Assembly: GCA_000474255.1 (NCBI GenBank)
Contig: BATO01000041.1
Coordinates: 1-51,526, forward strand
Direction of reading: 5' to 3'
Length of the DNA: 51,526 bases
From: Aquipseudomonas alcaligenes MRY13-0052
GTDB lineage: Bacteria > Pseudomonadota > Gammaproteobacteria > Pseudomonadales > Pseudomonadaceae
The notes below the pieces were generated by a model. It was not told the origin of the DNA. It did not search any database and worked only from the letters and a program-made list of their open reading frames with translations. Below, piece after piece: positions 27,917-36,196 of the stretch (position 1 is its first letter; every line of letters starts with the position of its first letter). The position numbers were made by a program, and so were the translations under genes.

Positions 27917-28242
27917 GTATACACCTGTGCAAATGGCAACGGCGAAGCCCGCGCCATGCGCGTCGGCTCCGTCTGGAATAAGGTTTTTTCGGTGGAACGC
28001 CCGCTCCCAACCAGCGGGTACGCACCGTTTTTTACGGCGTACCAGGTCGTTCAGGGCAGAGAAATGCCAGATGCCTGGTTATTATTGGAGCTGTTCCGGC
28101 GGAGAGAATCGCCATGGGATGGCGGGCCGAAATCAGCGGCGTGGATTGTTAGTCAAAACTGATCAATAAACAAGCACCGCTAATCCCAACCAGCTCTCAC
28201 TTCCAGCAGAATCTTCGCCTTCATCCGAGTCCAGAGTTCCCG
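27917..28242. promoter_or_regulatory. Divergent intergenic region with a hairpin-forming palindrome
   Basis: A 326-bp region between dctP (minus) and rlmG (plus), more AT-rich than its surroundings. GGTACGC (28017-28023) and GCGTACC (28037-28043) are perfect inverted arms; inside, CCGT and ACGG extend the stem past a 2-nt bulge to a T-loop. Further small palindromes surround it. It may be an operator for dctP; no gene fits here. Confidence 0.4.
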
Positions 28243-29367
28243 ATGCCCCAACTGCTCACCCCCTTCGGCCAGCTCGACCTGGTCCGCGTTCCCGACCAGC
28301 CGAACGACCCGCTGCAGGCGTTCGACGCCGCCGACGAATACCTGCTCGCCCACCTGCATGAGCAGGCGCCCGACGCCGCCACCCGGGTGCTGGTGCTCAA
28401 CGACAGCTTCGGCGCCCTGGCCGCCAGCCTGGCGCCCCATGTGCAGGTCACCAGCAGCGGCGACTCGCACCTGGGCTTCCTCGGCCTGCAGCGCAACCTG
28501 GCGCGTAACGGCCTGGCCGCCGACGCGCTGCGCTTCGTGCCGGCCAATGAAGGGGTCGAAGGGCCATTCGACCGGGTGCTGATCCGCGTGCCCAAGACCC
28601 TGGCCCTGATGGAAGAACAGCTGATCCGCCTGCAAGGCCAGCTGGCGCCCGGCGCCACGGTGGTGGCCGCCGGCATGGTCAAGCACCTGCCCCACGCCGC
28701 CGGCGACCTGCTGGAGAAATACATCGGCCCGATGCAGGCCTCGCTGGCGGTGAAGAAGGCCCGCCTGCTGGTGGCCACACAGGCGGACCGACCGCGCGCC
28801 CGCTCGCCCTACCCCACCCGCTACCTGCTGGAAAAGCCGCGCATCGAGCTGCTCAACCACGCCAACGTGTTCTGCCGCGAGGGCCTGGACATCGGCACCC
28901 GCGCCTTCCTCCCGCACCTGCCCAAGCGCCTGGACGCCACTCGCGTGGCAGACCTGGGCTGCGGCAACGGCGTGCTCGGCATCGCCTACGCCCTGGCCAA
29001 CCCGGCGGCGCAGCTGACCCTGGTGGACGAGTCCTACATGGCGGTGCAATCGGCTGTGGATAACTGGCGCGCGGCCCTGGGCGAGCGACCGGTGGAGATC
29101 CGCCCCGGCGACGGCCTCGCCGAGCAGCCGGCCGGCTCGCTGGACCTGGTGCTGTGCAACCCGCCCTTCCACCAGCAGCAGGTGGTGGGCGACTTCCTCG
29201 CCTGGCGCATGTTCGTGCAGGCGCGCGATGCGCTGGTCACCGGCGGCGAGCTGTGGATAGTCGGCAACCGCCACCTGGGCTACCACGCCAAGCTCAAGCG
29301 CCTGTACCGCGGCGTCGAGCAGATCGCCGCCACGCCCAAGTTCGTGATCCTCAAGGCCACCAAATAG
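28243..29367 (+). CDS. rlmG: 23S rRNA (guanine(1835)-N2)-methyltransferase
   Basis: A 374-residue SAM-dependent methyltransferase that modifies G1835 of 23S rRNA (G1835 in E. coli numbering). An N-terminal degenerate methyltransferase-like domain (1-185) is followed by the active Rossmann domain: VADLGCGNGVLGIAYA (near 232, SAM site) and the catalytic LVLCNPPFHQ (near 302), as in RlmG and RsmC. The presence of NPPF and the duplicated architecture favour RlmG; RsmC is the main alternative. No classical ribosome site is seen right before the ATG at 28243, although AGAG is near. Confidence 0.92.
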   Translation: MPQLLTPFGQLDLVRVPDQPNDPLQAFDAADEYLLAHLHEQAPDAATRVLVLNDSFGALAASLAPHVQVTSSGDSHLGFLGLQRNLARNGLAADALRFVPANEGVEGPFDRVLIRVPKTLALMEEQLIRLQGQLAPGATVVAAGMVKHLPHAAGDLLEKYIGPMQASLAVKKARLLVATQADRPRARSPYPTRYLLEKPRIELLNHANVFCREGLDIGTRAFLPHLPKRLDATRVADLGCGNGVLGIAYALANPAAQLTLVDESYMAVQSAVDNWRAALGERPVEIRPGDGLAEQPAGSLDLVLCNPPFHQQQVVGDFLAWRMFVQARDALVTGGELWIVGNRHLGYHAKLKRLYRGVEQIAATPKFVILKATK

Positions 29368-29707
29368 GGCCGTGATTCAAGCGGGCGCCGCCGTGGGTCG
29401 GGTGCAACCCGACAGCCCCGTCGCTGGGATTCGCGGGTTCCACCCGCCCTGCACGAGCCGACCGTTGCGTAGGGTGGACCCCGCTTCATCGGTCTACCAT
29501 CGGAGCCGGGCCGGGCACCGCTGGTGGATGTAAAAAGCGACATCCACCCTACCGTCCTGCGCTCCCTGGTGCTGCGGGGAGTCGCTCAACCGTAGGTCGG
29601 GGGACCCGCTTCACCGGTCCACCCTCGGAGCCGGGCCGGGCACCTTGCCCTTCACAACAGGCATCGCGAGCAGAGCTCGCTCCTACGGGAGCGAGCCCGG
29701 GCCCGGC
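29368..29707. repeat. Intergenic repeats between rlmG and the cio operon
   Basis: No gene is supported. Contents: GTCGGGTGCAACCCGAC (about 29397-29413), two copies of a GTGGACC/CACCGGTCCACC-type element ending GGAGCCGGGCCGGGCACC (about 29473-29521 and 29591-29643), a TGGATGTAAAAAGCGACATCCA hairpin (29524-29545; arms TGGATGT/ACATCCA), and a hairpin GCTCGCTCC-TACG-GGAGCGAGC (29675-29696) whose C(TACG)G loop is an extra-stable UNCG tetraloop. The last one could end the cio transcript. Confidence 0.6.
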
Positions 29708-29854
29708 TCAGGGCGTGCTCAGCCCCGCCGCATTCATGAACAGACGCAGCAGGTAGGACACCACGCCCAGGGCCAATACGCTGGCGGTCCAGATCGCCAG
29801 CAGCCAGCCCAGGCGCTGCCACAGGGGTTTCTTCTCGGGGTTGTCCACAGCCAT
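29708..29854 (-). CDS. DUF2474 small membrane protein of the CIO oxidase (CydX-like)
   Basis: A 48-residue single-span protein: basic N terminus (MAVDNPEKKPLWQRLGW), one membrane helix at about 15-40 (LLAIWTASVLALGVVSYLL), short tail LSTP. It starts 18 bp after cioB with GGAGA well placed ahead of the ATG. Size, topology and position match DUF2474, the small protein encoded after cyanide-insensitive bd-type oxidases. CydX plays a similar stabilising role in the E. coli cytochrome bd. The function is inferred from position and size. Confidence 0.85.
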   Translation of the reverse strand: MAVDNPEKKPLWQRLGWLLAIWTASVLALGVVSYLLRLFMNAAGLSTP

Positions 29855-29871
29855 GGTCGCTCTCCTGGCCA

Positions 29872-30879
29872 CTAGTGGTAGCCCTGGTCCGGGGTCACCT
29901 TGCCGCGGAACACGTAGTAGCTCCAGGCGGTGTACACGAGGATGAAGGGGATGATGAACAGCGCCCCCACCAGCGCGAAGCCCTGGCTCTGCGGCGGCGC
30001 GGCGGCCTGCCAGATGCTCAGCGAGCCCGGCACGATGTTCGGCCAGAGGCTGATGCCCAGGCCGCTGTAGCCGAGGAAGATGAGGATCAGGGTGAGCACG
30101 AAGGGCTTGATGTTGTCGTAGTTCGCCACCGATCGCAGCAGGTAGAAGAAGGTCACCAGCACCAGCAGCGGCACCGGCATGAACCAGAACAGGTTGGGCA
30201 GGCTGAACCAGCGCTGGGCGATCTCGCCATGGGACAAGGGCGTCCAGATGCTGACGATGCCGATCACCGCCAGCAGCACCAGCGCCAGCGGCCGGGCCAT
30301 GTCGTGCATCTGCTCCTGCAGGCGGCCTTCGGTCTTCATGATCAGCCAGGTGCAGCCGAGCAGCGCATAGGCCGCCACCAGCCCCAGGCCGCTGAAGATC
30401 GGGAAGGGCGCCAGCCAGTCCAGCCCGCCGCCGGCGAACTGGCGGTTCTCCACCGGGATGCCCTCGATGAAGGCCCCCAGGGCCACGCCCTGGAAGAAGG
30501 TCGCCGCCAGGGAGCCGCCGATGAAGGCCTTGTCCCAGATGTGGCGCTTGTGCTCCTTGGCCTTGAAGCGGAACTCGAAGGCCACGCCACGGAACACCAG
30601 GCCGATGAGCATGAACATCAGCGGCAGGTAGAGCGCGCTGAGCACCACCGAGTAGGCCAGCGGGAAGGCCGCGAACAGCCCCGCCCCGCCCAGCACCAGC
30701 CAGGTCTCGTTACCGTCCCACACCGGCGCGACGGTGTTCATCATCACGTCGCGCTCGGAGTCGTCCTTGACGAAGGGGAAGAGGATGCCGATGCCCAGGT
30801 CGAAGCCGTCCATCACCACGTACATCATCACGCCGAAGACGATGATGATCGCCCAGATCAGAGAAAGGTCGATGCCCAT
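29872..30879 (-). CDS. cioB: Cyanide-insensitive bd-type quinol oxidase subunit II
   Basis: A 335-residue CydB-family subunit with about eight to nine membrane helices. Family landmarks are MDGFDLGIGILFPF near residue 23, VWDGNETWLVLGGAGLFAAFP near 53 (shown in two parts: WDGNETWLV and GGAGLFAAFPLAY), LIGLVFRGVAFEFR near 91 and ATFFQGVALG near 125. Together with CioA it oxidises ubiquinol and reduces oxygen without pumping protons. Only 2 bp separate it from cioA, and the DUF2474 gene follows. Length matches the CIO type. Confidence 0.95.
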   Translation of the reverse strand: MGIDLSLIWAIIIVFGVMMYVVMDGFDLGIGILFPFVKDDSERDVMMNTVAPVWDGNETWLVLGGAGLFAAFPLAYSVVLSALYLPLMFMLIGLVFRGVAFEFRFKAKEHKRHIWDKAFIGGSLAATFFQGVALGAFIEGIPVENRQFAGGGLDWLAPFPIFSGLGLVAAYALLGCTWLIMKTEGRLQEQMHDMARPLALVLLAVIGIVSIWTPLSHGEIAQRWFSLPNLFWFMPVPLLVLVTFFYLLRSVANYDNIKPFVLTLILIFLGYSGLGISLWPNIVPGSLSIWQAAAPPQSQGFALVGALFIIPFILVYTAWSYYVFRGKVTPDQGYH

Positions 30880-30881
30880 GT

Positions 30882-32327
30882 TCAGTTCCTCGCGCCCAGG
30901 TCGTCACCCGAGTTGTCGTCGTCTTCCATATTCTCGTCGGCCGCCGAGATGGGCCGCGCCGGCGTACGTTTCTGGCCGGGACCGCCGATACCCTGCTCCT
31001 TGCCCTCGTCGGTCCTCGGTCCCTTGCGCACCAGGCGCAGCAGGTAGCTGAAGCCGGCGCCGAACACGGCGAAATAGACCACCACGAACATGATCAGGGT
31101 GAGGCTCATCTGCGCGAAGCTGTGGTTGGACGAGGCGTCGGCGGTGCGCATCAGGCCGTACACGACCCAGGGCTGGCGGCCGATCTCGGTGGTGAACCAG
31201 CCGGCGAGGATGGCGATCAGCCCGGACGGCCCCATCCACAGGCACAGGTGGAGGAAGGGCCGCGAGGTGAAGAGCCCGCCGCGCCAGCGCAGCCACAGGC
31301 TCCAGACGCCGACCAGGATCATCAGCAGGCCCAGGGCGACCATGATGCGGAACGACCAGAAGACGATGGTGGAGTTGGGCCGGTCTTCCTTGGGGAACTC
31401 CTTCAGCGCCGGCACCTGCTTGTCCAGGCTGTGGGTGAGGATCAGGCTGCCGAGGTAGGGGATCTCCACCTTGAAGCGGGTTTCCTCGCGCTCCATGTCC
31501 GGCCAGCCGAAGAGGATCAGCGGCGTCGCCTCGCCGGGCGGGTTCTCCCAGTGGCCCTCGATGGCGGCGATCTTCGCCGGCTGGTGCTTGAGGGTGTTGA
31601 GGCCGTGCAGGTCGCCGATGAAGGCCTGCACCGGCGCCACCAGCAGGGCCATCCACATGGCCATGGAGAGCATCTGGCGGATCGCCGGGTTGTCCCGCCC
31701 GCGCAGCAGGTGCCAGGCCGCCGAGGAGCCGACGAAGAACGCCGTGGCGAGGAAGGCCGCGGTGGCCATGTGCGCCAGGCGATAGGGGAAGGACGGGTTG
31801 AAGATCACCGCGAACCAGTCGGTGGGGATCACCCGGCCATCGACGATCTCGAAGCCCTGGGGCGTCTGCATCCAGCTGTTGGAGGCGAGGATCCAGAAGG
31901 TGGAGATCAGCGTGCCGATGGCCACCATCACCGTGGAGAAGAAGTGCAGGCCCGGGCCGACGCGGTTCCAGCCGAACAGCATCACGCCAAGGAAGCCGGC
32001 CTCGAGGAAGAACGCGGTGAGCACCTCGTAGGTCAGCAGCGGCCCGGTGACCGAGCCGGCGAAGTCGGAGAACGCGCTCCAGTTGGTGCCGAACTGATAG
32101 GCCATCACCAGGCCGGACACCACGCCCATGCCGAAGTTGACGGCGAAAATCTTCGACCAGAAGTGATAGAGGTCGCGGTAGACCTCCCGGTTGGTCTTCA
32201 GCCACAAGCCTTCCAGTACCGCCAGGTAACTCGCCAGGCCGATGGTGATGGCCGGAAAGATGATGTGGAAGGAAATGGTGAAGGCGAACTGGATTCGGGC
32301 GAGATCAAGAGCCTCCAATCCGAACAT
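30882..32327 (-). CDS. cioA: Cyanide-insensitive bd-type quinol oxidase subunit I
   Basis: A 481-residue CydA-family subunit. Haem ligands include His21 in FTISFHIIFP, a Met in the central helices and a His further on. GRQPWVVYGLMRTADA near 390 is the family signature by the quinol site. The Q-loop is short, as in the CIO branch of Pseudomonas, which has poor cyanide sensitivity and no d-band spectrum. The ATG at 32327 (MFGLEALDLARIQ) has GAGGA ahead; a start ten codons upstream is rejected. The C terminus (about 455-481) is acidic. An ANR-like box lies 151 bp upstream of the start. Confidence 0.95.
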   Translation of the reverse strand: MFGLEALDLARIQFAFTISFHIIFPAITIGLASYLAVLEGLWLKTNREVYRDLYHFWSKIFAVNFGMGVVSGLVMAYQFGTNWSAFSDFAGSVTGPLLTYEVLTAFFLEAGFLGVMLFGWNRVGPGLHFFSTVMVAIGTLISTFWILASNSWMQTPQGFEIVDGRVIPTDWFAVIFNPSFPYRLAHMATAAFLATAFFVGSSAAWHLLRGRDNPAIRQMLSMAMWMALLVAPVQAFIGDLHGLNTLKHQPAKIAAIEGHWENPPGEATPLILFGWPDMEREETRFKVEIPYLGSLILTHSLDKQVPALKEFPKEDRPNSTIVFWSFRIMVALGLLMILVGVWSLWLRWRGGLFTSRPFLHLCLWMGPSGLIAILAGWFTTEIGRQPWVVYGLMRTADASSNHSFAQMSLTLIMFVVVYFAVFGAGFSYLLRLVRKGPRTDEGKEQGIGGPGQKRTPARPISAADENMEDDDNSGDDLGARN

Positions 32328-32705
32328 TACGACGTCCTCTAGCTGGTTCACGGGCACGGCCCTGGGCGGGTCACTCCGGCAATTGGAGCGCGGGCCCTGG
32401 GAATTCGTTCTTTTTATCTGGAGTTTCAGGGAGATGGCGGCTCACTCAGCCGCAAGCGCAAGCCCAAGGTGCGGGCATTGACGCAGATCAATCAGCCGCT
32501 AAAGAGTAGCGCTTCGCTTGAGGAAAAAAGCTGTGGTCGATTGCCACGCGGCAGGTTGCCGCAGCGAGTGGATGACCCTGGACAAACACGGAGCCGGACC
32601 GGAGCTCCGCTACAAGGTCACTGGACAGTCCTGAGCAGCCCGCTAACCCGCCTGGTGGATGGATGAAGCGTCATCCACCCTACACCCCTGGAAGCCGGTG
32701 CACGC
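32328..32705. promoter_or_regulatory. cioAB promoter region and repeats
   Basis: A 378-bp gap. Nearest cioA is a GC-rich leader with an AT-rich patch (about 32402-32425, AATTCGTTCTTTTTATCTGG) that may contain a -10. The ANR-like box is at 32478-32491. Beyond it, about 32640-32690 carries a TGGTGGATGGATGAAGCGTCATCCACC palindrome of the dispersed family (arms TGGATG and CATCCA) near the end of the MocA-like gene, where it may terminate transcription. No gene is supported. Confidence 0.5.
32478..32491. promoter_or_regulatory. ANR/FNR-like box upstream of cioA
   Basis: TTGAC-GCAG-ATCAA on the plus strand (TTGAT-CTGC-GTCAA on the minus) matches TTGAT-N4-ATCAA at nine of ten positions. It lies 151-164 bp upstream of the cioA ATG. 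In P. aeruginosa ANR represses cioAB when oxygen is low. Confidence 0.6.
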
Positions 32706-33293
32706 CTACGGCCTTTCCACCTGTCCCGTGTCCAGGGCCTGGGGCGTGTCCACGTCCAGCACCACGCCGGGGTCGTCCACCTCCAGCGCCAACCAGGCCT
32801 CGCGGTGGGCACCGAGCACCGCACGGGCGCCTTCGTCGCCCTGGAGGCGTTCGAGTTCAGGCCAGAAGGCGCGGCCGAAGATCAGCGGGTGGCCGCGCCG
32901 GCCCTGGTGCAGCGGAAACAGGATGCGCCGGGCGTCGGCCCGCGCCAGCAGCCCGCCCAGGGTCGCCTCGGCCAGCCAGGGCATGTCGCCCAGCAGCACC
33001 GCCAGGGCATCGCCCGGGGCTGTGGATAACCCACGCACGCCGGCTGCCAGGCTGTGGCCCATGCCCAGGTCGGCGTCCGCGCAGCGGATCAGCGGGCAAT
33101 CGGCCGGCAGGCCCAGCGCCGCCGGGTCGTCCTCAGGGCGCAGCACCACATGCACCTCATCGAACACCGCCCGCGCCCGCGCCACGCTGGCCGCCAGCAG
33201 GGTGCGCCCATCGGCCAGGCGCGCCTGGCGCTTGTCGCTGCCGAAGCGGGTACCACGGCCAGCGGCGAGGATCAGGGCGATGACGGGGGGCAT
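32706..33293 (-). CDS. MocA-like molybdenum cofactor nucleotidyltransferase
   Basis: A 195-residue NTP-transferase (MobA/MocA-like) that would transfer CMP or GMP to molybdopterin. N-terminal signature is LILAAGRGTRFGSDKRQARL (8-27, with the Gly-rich loop and Lys), and the metal/nucleotide motif is VLLGDMPWL near 100. RRGHPLIFGRAFW near 130 is the MocA-type acceptor loop. As xanthine-oxidase-family enzymes often use the cytosine dinucleotide form, it probably matures the molybdoenzymes encoded upstream. It follows xdhC after a 164-bp gap filled by a large inverted repeat. Confidence 0.88.
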   Translation of the reverse strand: MPPVIALILAAGRGTRFGSDKRQARLADGRTLLAASVARARAVFDEVHVVLRPEDDPAALGLPADCPLIRCADADLGMGHSLAAGVRGLSTAPGDALAVLLGDMPWLAEATLGGLLARADARRILFPLHQGRRGHPLIFGRAFWPELERLQGDEGARAVLGAHREAWLALEVDDPGVVLDVDTPQALDTGQVERP

Positions 33294-33322
33294 GTAGGAA
33301 CTCCTGGGGGATCAAAAAATGG

Positions 33323-33426
33323 GTGGGAGCGAATTCATTCGCGAAAGGACCGCGCAGCGGTCCCAGCAGCAAACCGATACAGAGCAGCAGCCTGTCGGCC
33401 GCCATCGCGAATGAATTCGCTCCCAC
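33323..33426. repeat. Perfect 22-bp inverted repeat (REP-type doublet)
   Basis: Arms 33323-33344 and 33405-33426 are exact inverse copies of 22 bp, core GGGAGCGAATTCATTCGCGA, with a 60-bp spacer that itself contains a small GC palindrome (GACCGCGCAGCGGTC). This is the shape of a BIME/REP doublet of the kind moved by REP-associated transposases. It separates xdhC from the mocA-like gene within an otherwise tight operon. Single, divergent cores occur near 3636, 4186, 4335 and 47101. Confidence 0.85.
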
Positions 33427-33457
33427 AGAGAGCCGCCCATGTATTCCGTCCAGGGAA

Positions 33458-34429
33458 TCAAACCCGCTCGCGCGGGATCGCATTGCGCACCCGCAGGATG
33501 TCGGCAAGCACCGCCAGGGCGATCTCCGCCGGGGTCTTGCTGCCCAGGTTCAGGCCGATGGGGGCGATGATGCGGGCCATGTCCGCTTCGCTCAGGCCGC
33601 CCACGCGGCGCAGGCGCTCCCGGCGCTTGGCACTGGTGGCCATCGAGCCCATCACGCCGATGTAGAAGGCCTCGGTGCGCACCGCCTCGATCATCGCCAG
33701 GTCGTCGATGCGCGGGTCGTGGGTCAGCGCCACCACGGCGGTGTCGGCGTGGCAGCCGCCGTTGCGGATCACCTCGGAAGGCAGTTCGCGGCGCACCTCG
33801 ACGCCCGGCAGCTCGACGCCCTCGAGCACCTCCTCGCGGGGGTCGCAGAGCACCACTTCGAAGCCCAGCGGCTGGGCGAACTCGGCGCACACCTGCGCCA
33901 CCGAGGAATACCCGGCCAGCAACAGGCGCTGGGCGGCCCCTACGCGCAGGCGGATGACCTGCTCGTCGCGCTCGACCCGGGCGCCCTGCTCGCGGTCCTC
34001 CCGCAGGGTGCGGCTGCCGCCGTCGATGCGGATCTCCCGCAGCAGGCGGCGCTGGCCGGCAAGGGCGCTTTCCAGCTCGCGCAGGTGCGCCTGCACCTCG
34101 CAATCGGCCGGCAGGTTCTCCACCAGCACGTCCAGCACCCCGCCGCAGGGCAGGCTGATCTTCGAACGCTCGTCGCTGCCGTCGCCGTAGCGCACCAGCG
34201 CCAGCGGCTCGGGGAAGGCGCCTTCGGCGACACGTTCGAGGAAGTCATCCTCGACGCAACCGCCGGACAACGACCCCACCCACTGCCCCGCCTCGTTGGC
34301 GGCCAGCAGCGAACCCGGCGCGCGGGGCGCCGAGCCGTAGGTGGAAAGCACGGTACAGAGCCAGACACGCTGGCCGGCCCGGGACCATTCGAGGGCCTTG
34401 CGCACGACGATGAGGTCGAGGTGTTGCAT
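33458..34429 (-). CDS. XdhC-family molybdoenzyme maturation factor
   Basis: A 323-residue XdhC/CoxI protein, which binds molybdenum cofactor, promotes its sulfuration and inserts it into xanthine-oxidase-family enzymes. N-terminal XdhC domain: CTVLSTYGSAPRAPGS (near 25), GSLSGGCVED (near 52) and LPCGGVLDVLVE (near 93), with the conserved Cys that hold the cofactor. C-terminal Rossmann-like domain: HDPRIDDLAMIEA near 240, YIGVMGSMATSAKRR near 257 and PIGLNLGSKTPAEIALAVLA near 290. It starts 2 bp after the cytochrome gene and belongs to the molybdoenzyme operon. Confidence 0.94.
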   Translation of the reverse strand: MQHLDLIVVRKALEWSRAGQRVWLCTVLSTYGSAPRAPGSLLAANEAGQWVGSLSGGCVEDDFLERVAEGAFPEPLALVRYGDGSDERSKISLPCGGVLDVLVENLPADCEVQAHLRELESALAGQRRLLREIRIDGGSRTLREDREQGARVERDEQVIRLRVGAAQRLLLAGYSSVAQVCAEFAQPLGFEVVLCDPREEVLEGVELPGVEVRRELPSEVIRNGGCHADTAVVALTHDPRIDDLAMIEAVRTEAFYIGVMGSMATSAKRRERLRRVGGLSEADMARIIAPIGLNLGSKTPAEIALAVLADILRVRNAIPRERV

Positions 34430-34431
34430 GG

Positions 34432-35655
34432 TCAGTGAACCTTTTCGCTTCGCAGTTGGGAGACGCTCTCCATACCGATGTCCCCGGGCGATCCTCCCCA
34501 GGTCTGGCGCAGGTAGTTGAGCAGATCACGCATCCGCTCGTCATCAAGATCGTGCTGGAAGCCCGGCATCGGCTGCATCCGCTCAAAGCCGGTGAACTGC
34601 TGTTCGCGGATGCCGTCGTCGATCACCCGCAGGAGGTTGCGCGAATCCTCCTGGCGCAAGGTGGTGTTGCCGGCCATGGCCACCGCCACGTGGGGGATGC
34701 CCTGCCCCTGCGCGCCGTGGCAGCCGGCGCAGAGGTTCAGGTACTCCTGGCGACCGGCCTGGCCGCTGGCGGTCAGCTCGGCCAGCGGGCGGGTGGCGAT
34801 GGTTGCCGGGGCCGGCGGCTGGTCGCCCATGAGGAATACCGCCATGGCCTGGTGATCCACCTCCGGCAGGTATTGCAGGCTGTGGTGCAGCACCGGGTAC
34901 ATCTCGTTGAACACCGTGCCCTGGGCGCTGATGCCGTGCTTGAGGAAGGTCGCCAGGTCGTCGGTGGTCCAGCCGCGCGCAGCCAGCGCCTCGGCCTTCA
35001 GGCTCGGCGCCAGGTAGCCCAGCAGCACGCCGCCTTCCATGCGCTGGTCCTGCTGCAGGGCACCGAGCGCGTTGCGCGGGGTGTGGCACTCGCCGCAGTG
35101 GCCGAGGGCTTCCACCAGGTACTGGCCGCGCTGCCATTCCTCGCTCTTGCCCTCCGCCGGCTGCATCTGCACGCGGTTCTTGTAGAGCATGTTCCAGAAG
35201 GCCAGGCCGAAGCGCAGGTTGAACGGGAAGGTCAGGCTGGTCTGCGGGCTCGCCTTGGGAATCGGCTCGCGGCTCATCAGGTAGGCGTAGAGGGCGTCGG
35301 AGTCCTCGCGGGTGATGAGGTGGTAGGAGGTGTAGGGCATCGCCGGGTACAGCTTGCTGCCGTCGGGCTTCTCGCCCTGGGTCAGCGCACGGTAGAGATC
35401 ATCGGCGGTGTAGTGGCCGATGCCGTGCTCCTTGTCCGGGCTGATGTTGGTGCCGTAGATGGTGCCGAAGGGCGACTCCAGCGGCAGGCCGCCGGCATAG
35501 GGGGCACTGCCCTCGATGCTGTGGCAGGCCACGCAGTCGGCGGCGCGGGAAATGTAGCGGCCGCGCTCGATCAGGGCCTTGTCGGCCGGTGCTTCGGGGG
35601 CGGCGGTGGCGGCCAGGGGCAGGAGCAGAGCGGCGGCGATCAGCAGTCGTTTCAT
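34432..35655 (-). CDS. Tri-haem cytochrome c subunit of the molybdo-oxidoreductase
   Basis: A 407-residue periplasmic cytochrome. Signal peptide 1-19 (ending ATAAP). Three CxxCH haem sites: C41VACH, C187GECH and C309AGCH, each starting a c-type domain; candidate distal Met residues lie at YPAMPYTS (near 106), MYPVLHH (near 252) and MQPMPGF. Such a subunit accepts electrons from the Fe-S subunit and passes them to the respiratory chain, as in nicotinate, isoquinoline and related dehydrogenases and the alcohol dehydrogenase cytochromes. It starts 1 bp after the Fe-S gene and ends 2 bp before xdhC. Confidence 0.93.
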   Translation of the reverse strand: MKRLLIAAALLLPLAATAAPEAPADKALIERGRYISRAADCVACHSIEGSAPYAGGLPLESPFGTIYGTNISPDKEHGIGHYTADDLYRALTQGEKPDGSKLYPAMPYTSYHLITREDSDALYAYLMSREPIPKASPQTSLTFPFNLRFGLAFWNMLYKNRVQMQPAEGKSEEWQRGQYLVEALGHCGECHTPRNALGALQQDQRMEGGVLLGYLAPSLKAEALAARGWTTDDLATFLKHGISAQGTVFNEMYPVLHHSLQYLPEVDHQAMAVFLMGDQPPAPATIATRPLAELTASGQAGRQEYLNLCAGCHGAQGQGIPHVAVAMAGNTTLRQEDSRNLLRVIDDGIREQQFTGFERMQPMPGFQHDLDDERMRDLLNYLRQTWGGSPGDIGMESVSQLRSEKVH

Positions 35656-35656
35656 C

Positions 35657-36196
35657 TCAACCTTCCTTCACCAGACCCAGTTCCTCGACCACATCGCGCG
35701 CGGCGCTGTAGTAGCGGACGTAACCGGTGCAGCGGCAGATGTGCTTGCCGAGGGCGTTGTCGATCTCGCTCTCCAGCTCGCTGCGCTTGATCGGCTGGCG
35801 CTGCAGCTTCTCCACCAGCACGGTGGCGGCGTTGACGTAGCCGGGGGTGCAGTAGCTGCACTGGAAGGCGAACTGGTCGACGAACTTCTGCTGGATGGGG
35901 TTGAGGCTCTTCACCTCGCCCTTGTCGTCGAGCTGGGCGTGGCCCTCCACCGTGCGCACCTTCTTGCCGGCGAAGAAATGCGCGCCGGTGATGCAGGTGC
36001 GGATTTCCTCGCTGGTGCCGTCGGGCTTGTCGAGGATGGCCACGCAGGCGTGGCACACGCCCTGGCCGCAGCCCAGGCGCGAGCCGGTGAGGTTCAGGTA
36101 CTCGTGGAGGAAGTCGATCATCATCAGGTCGTCCGCCACCTCGATGGGGCCGACGGCCTGGCCGTTGATGTTCATGCTGAGCGCGCGGTTAGCCAT
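35657..36196 (-). CDS. (2Fe-2S)-binding small subunit of isoquinoline 1-oxidoreductase type
   Basis: A 179-residue two-domain iron-sulfur subunit. The plant-ferredoxin-like cluster is bound by GCGQGVCHAC (C43, C48, C51) and C68. The helical domain holds the second cluster with FQCSYCTPGYV (C-X2-C) and HICRCTGYV (C-X-C). No signal peptide is seen; it would be carried out with the Tat-signalled large subunit. It overlaps the large-subunit gene by 8 bp and is 1 bp from the cytochrome gene. Corresponds to the alpha subunit (IorA-like). Confidence 0.94.
   Translation of the reverse strand: MANRALSMNINGQAVGPIEVADDLMMIDFLHEYLNLTGSRLGCGQGVCHACVAILDKPDGTSEEIRTCITGAHFFAGKKVRTVEGHAQLDDKGEVKSLNPIQQKFVDQFAFQCSYCTPGYVNAATVLVEKLQRQPIKRSELESEIDNALGKHICRCTGYVRYYSAARDVVEELGLVKEG

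Noticed and set aside
28045-28085. Sigma-54 promoter for dctP
   Set aside because: TGGCATTTCTCTGC on the minus strand looks similar, but GG and GC are 9 rather than 10 bp apart, so it does not fit.
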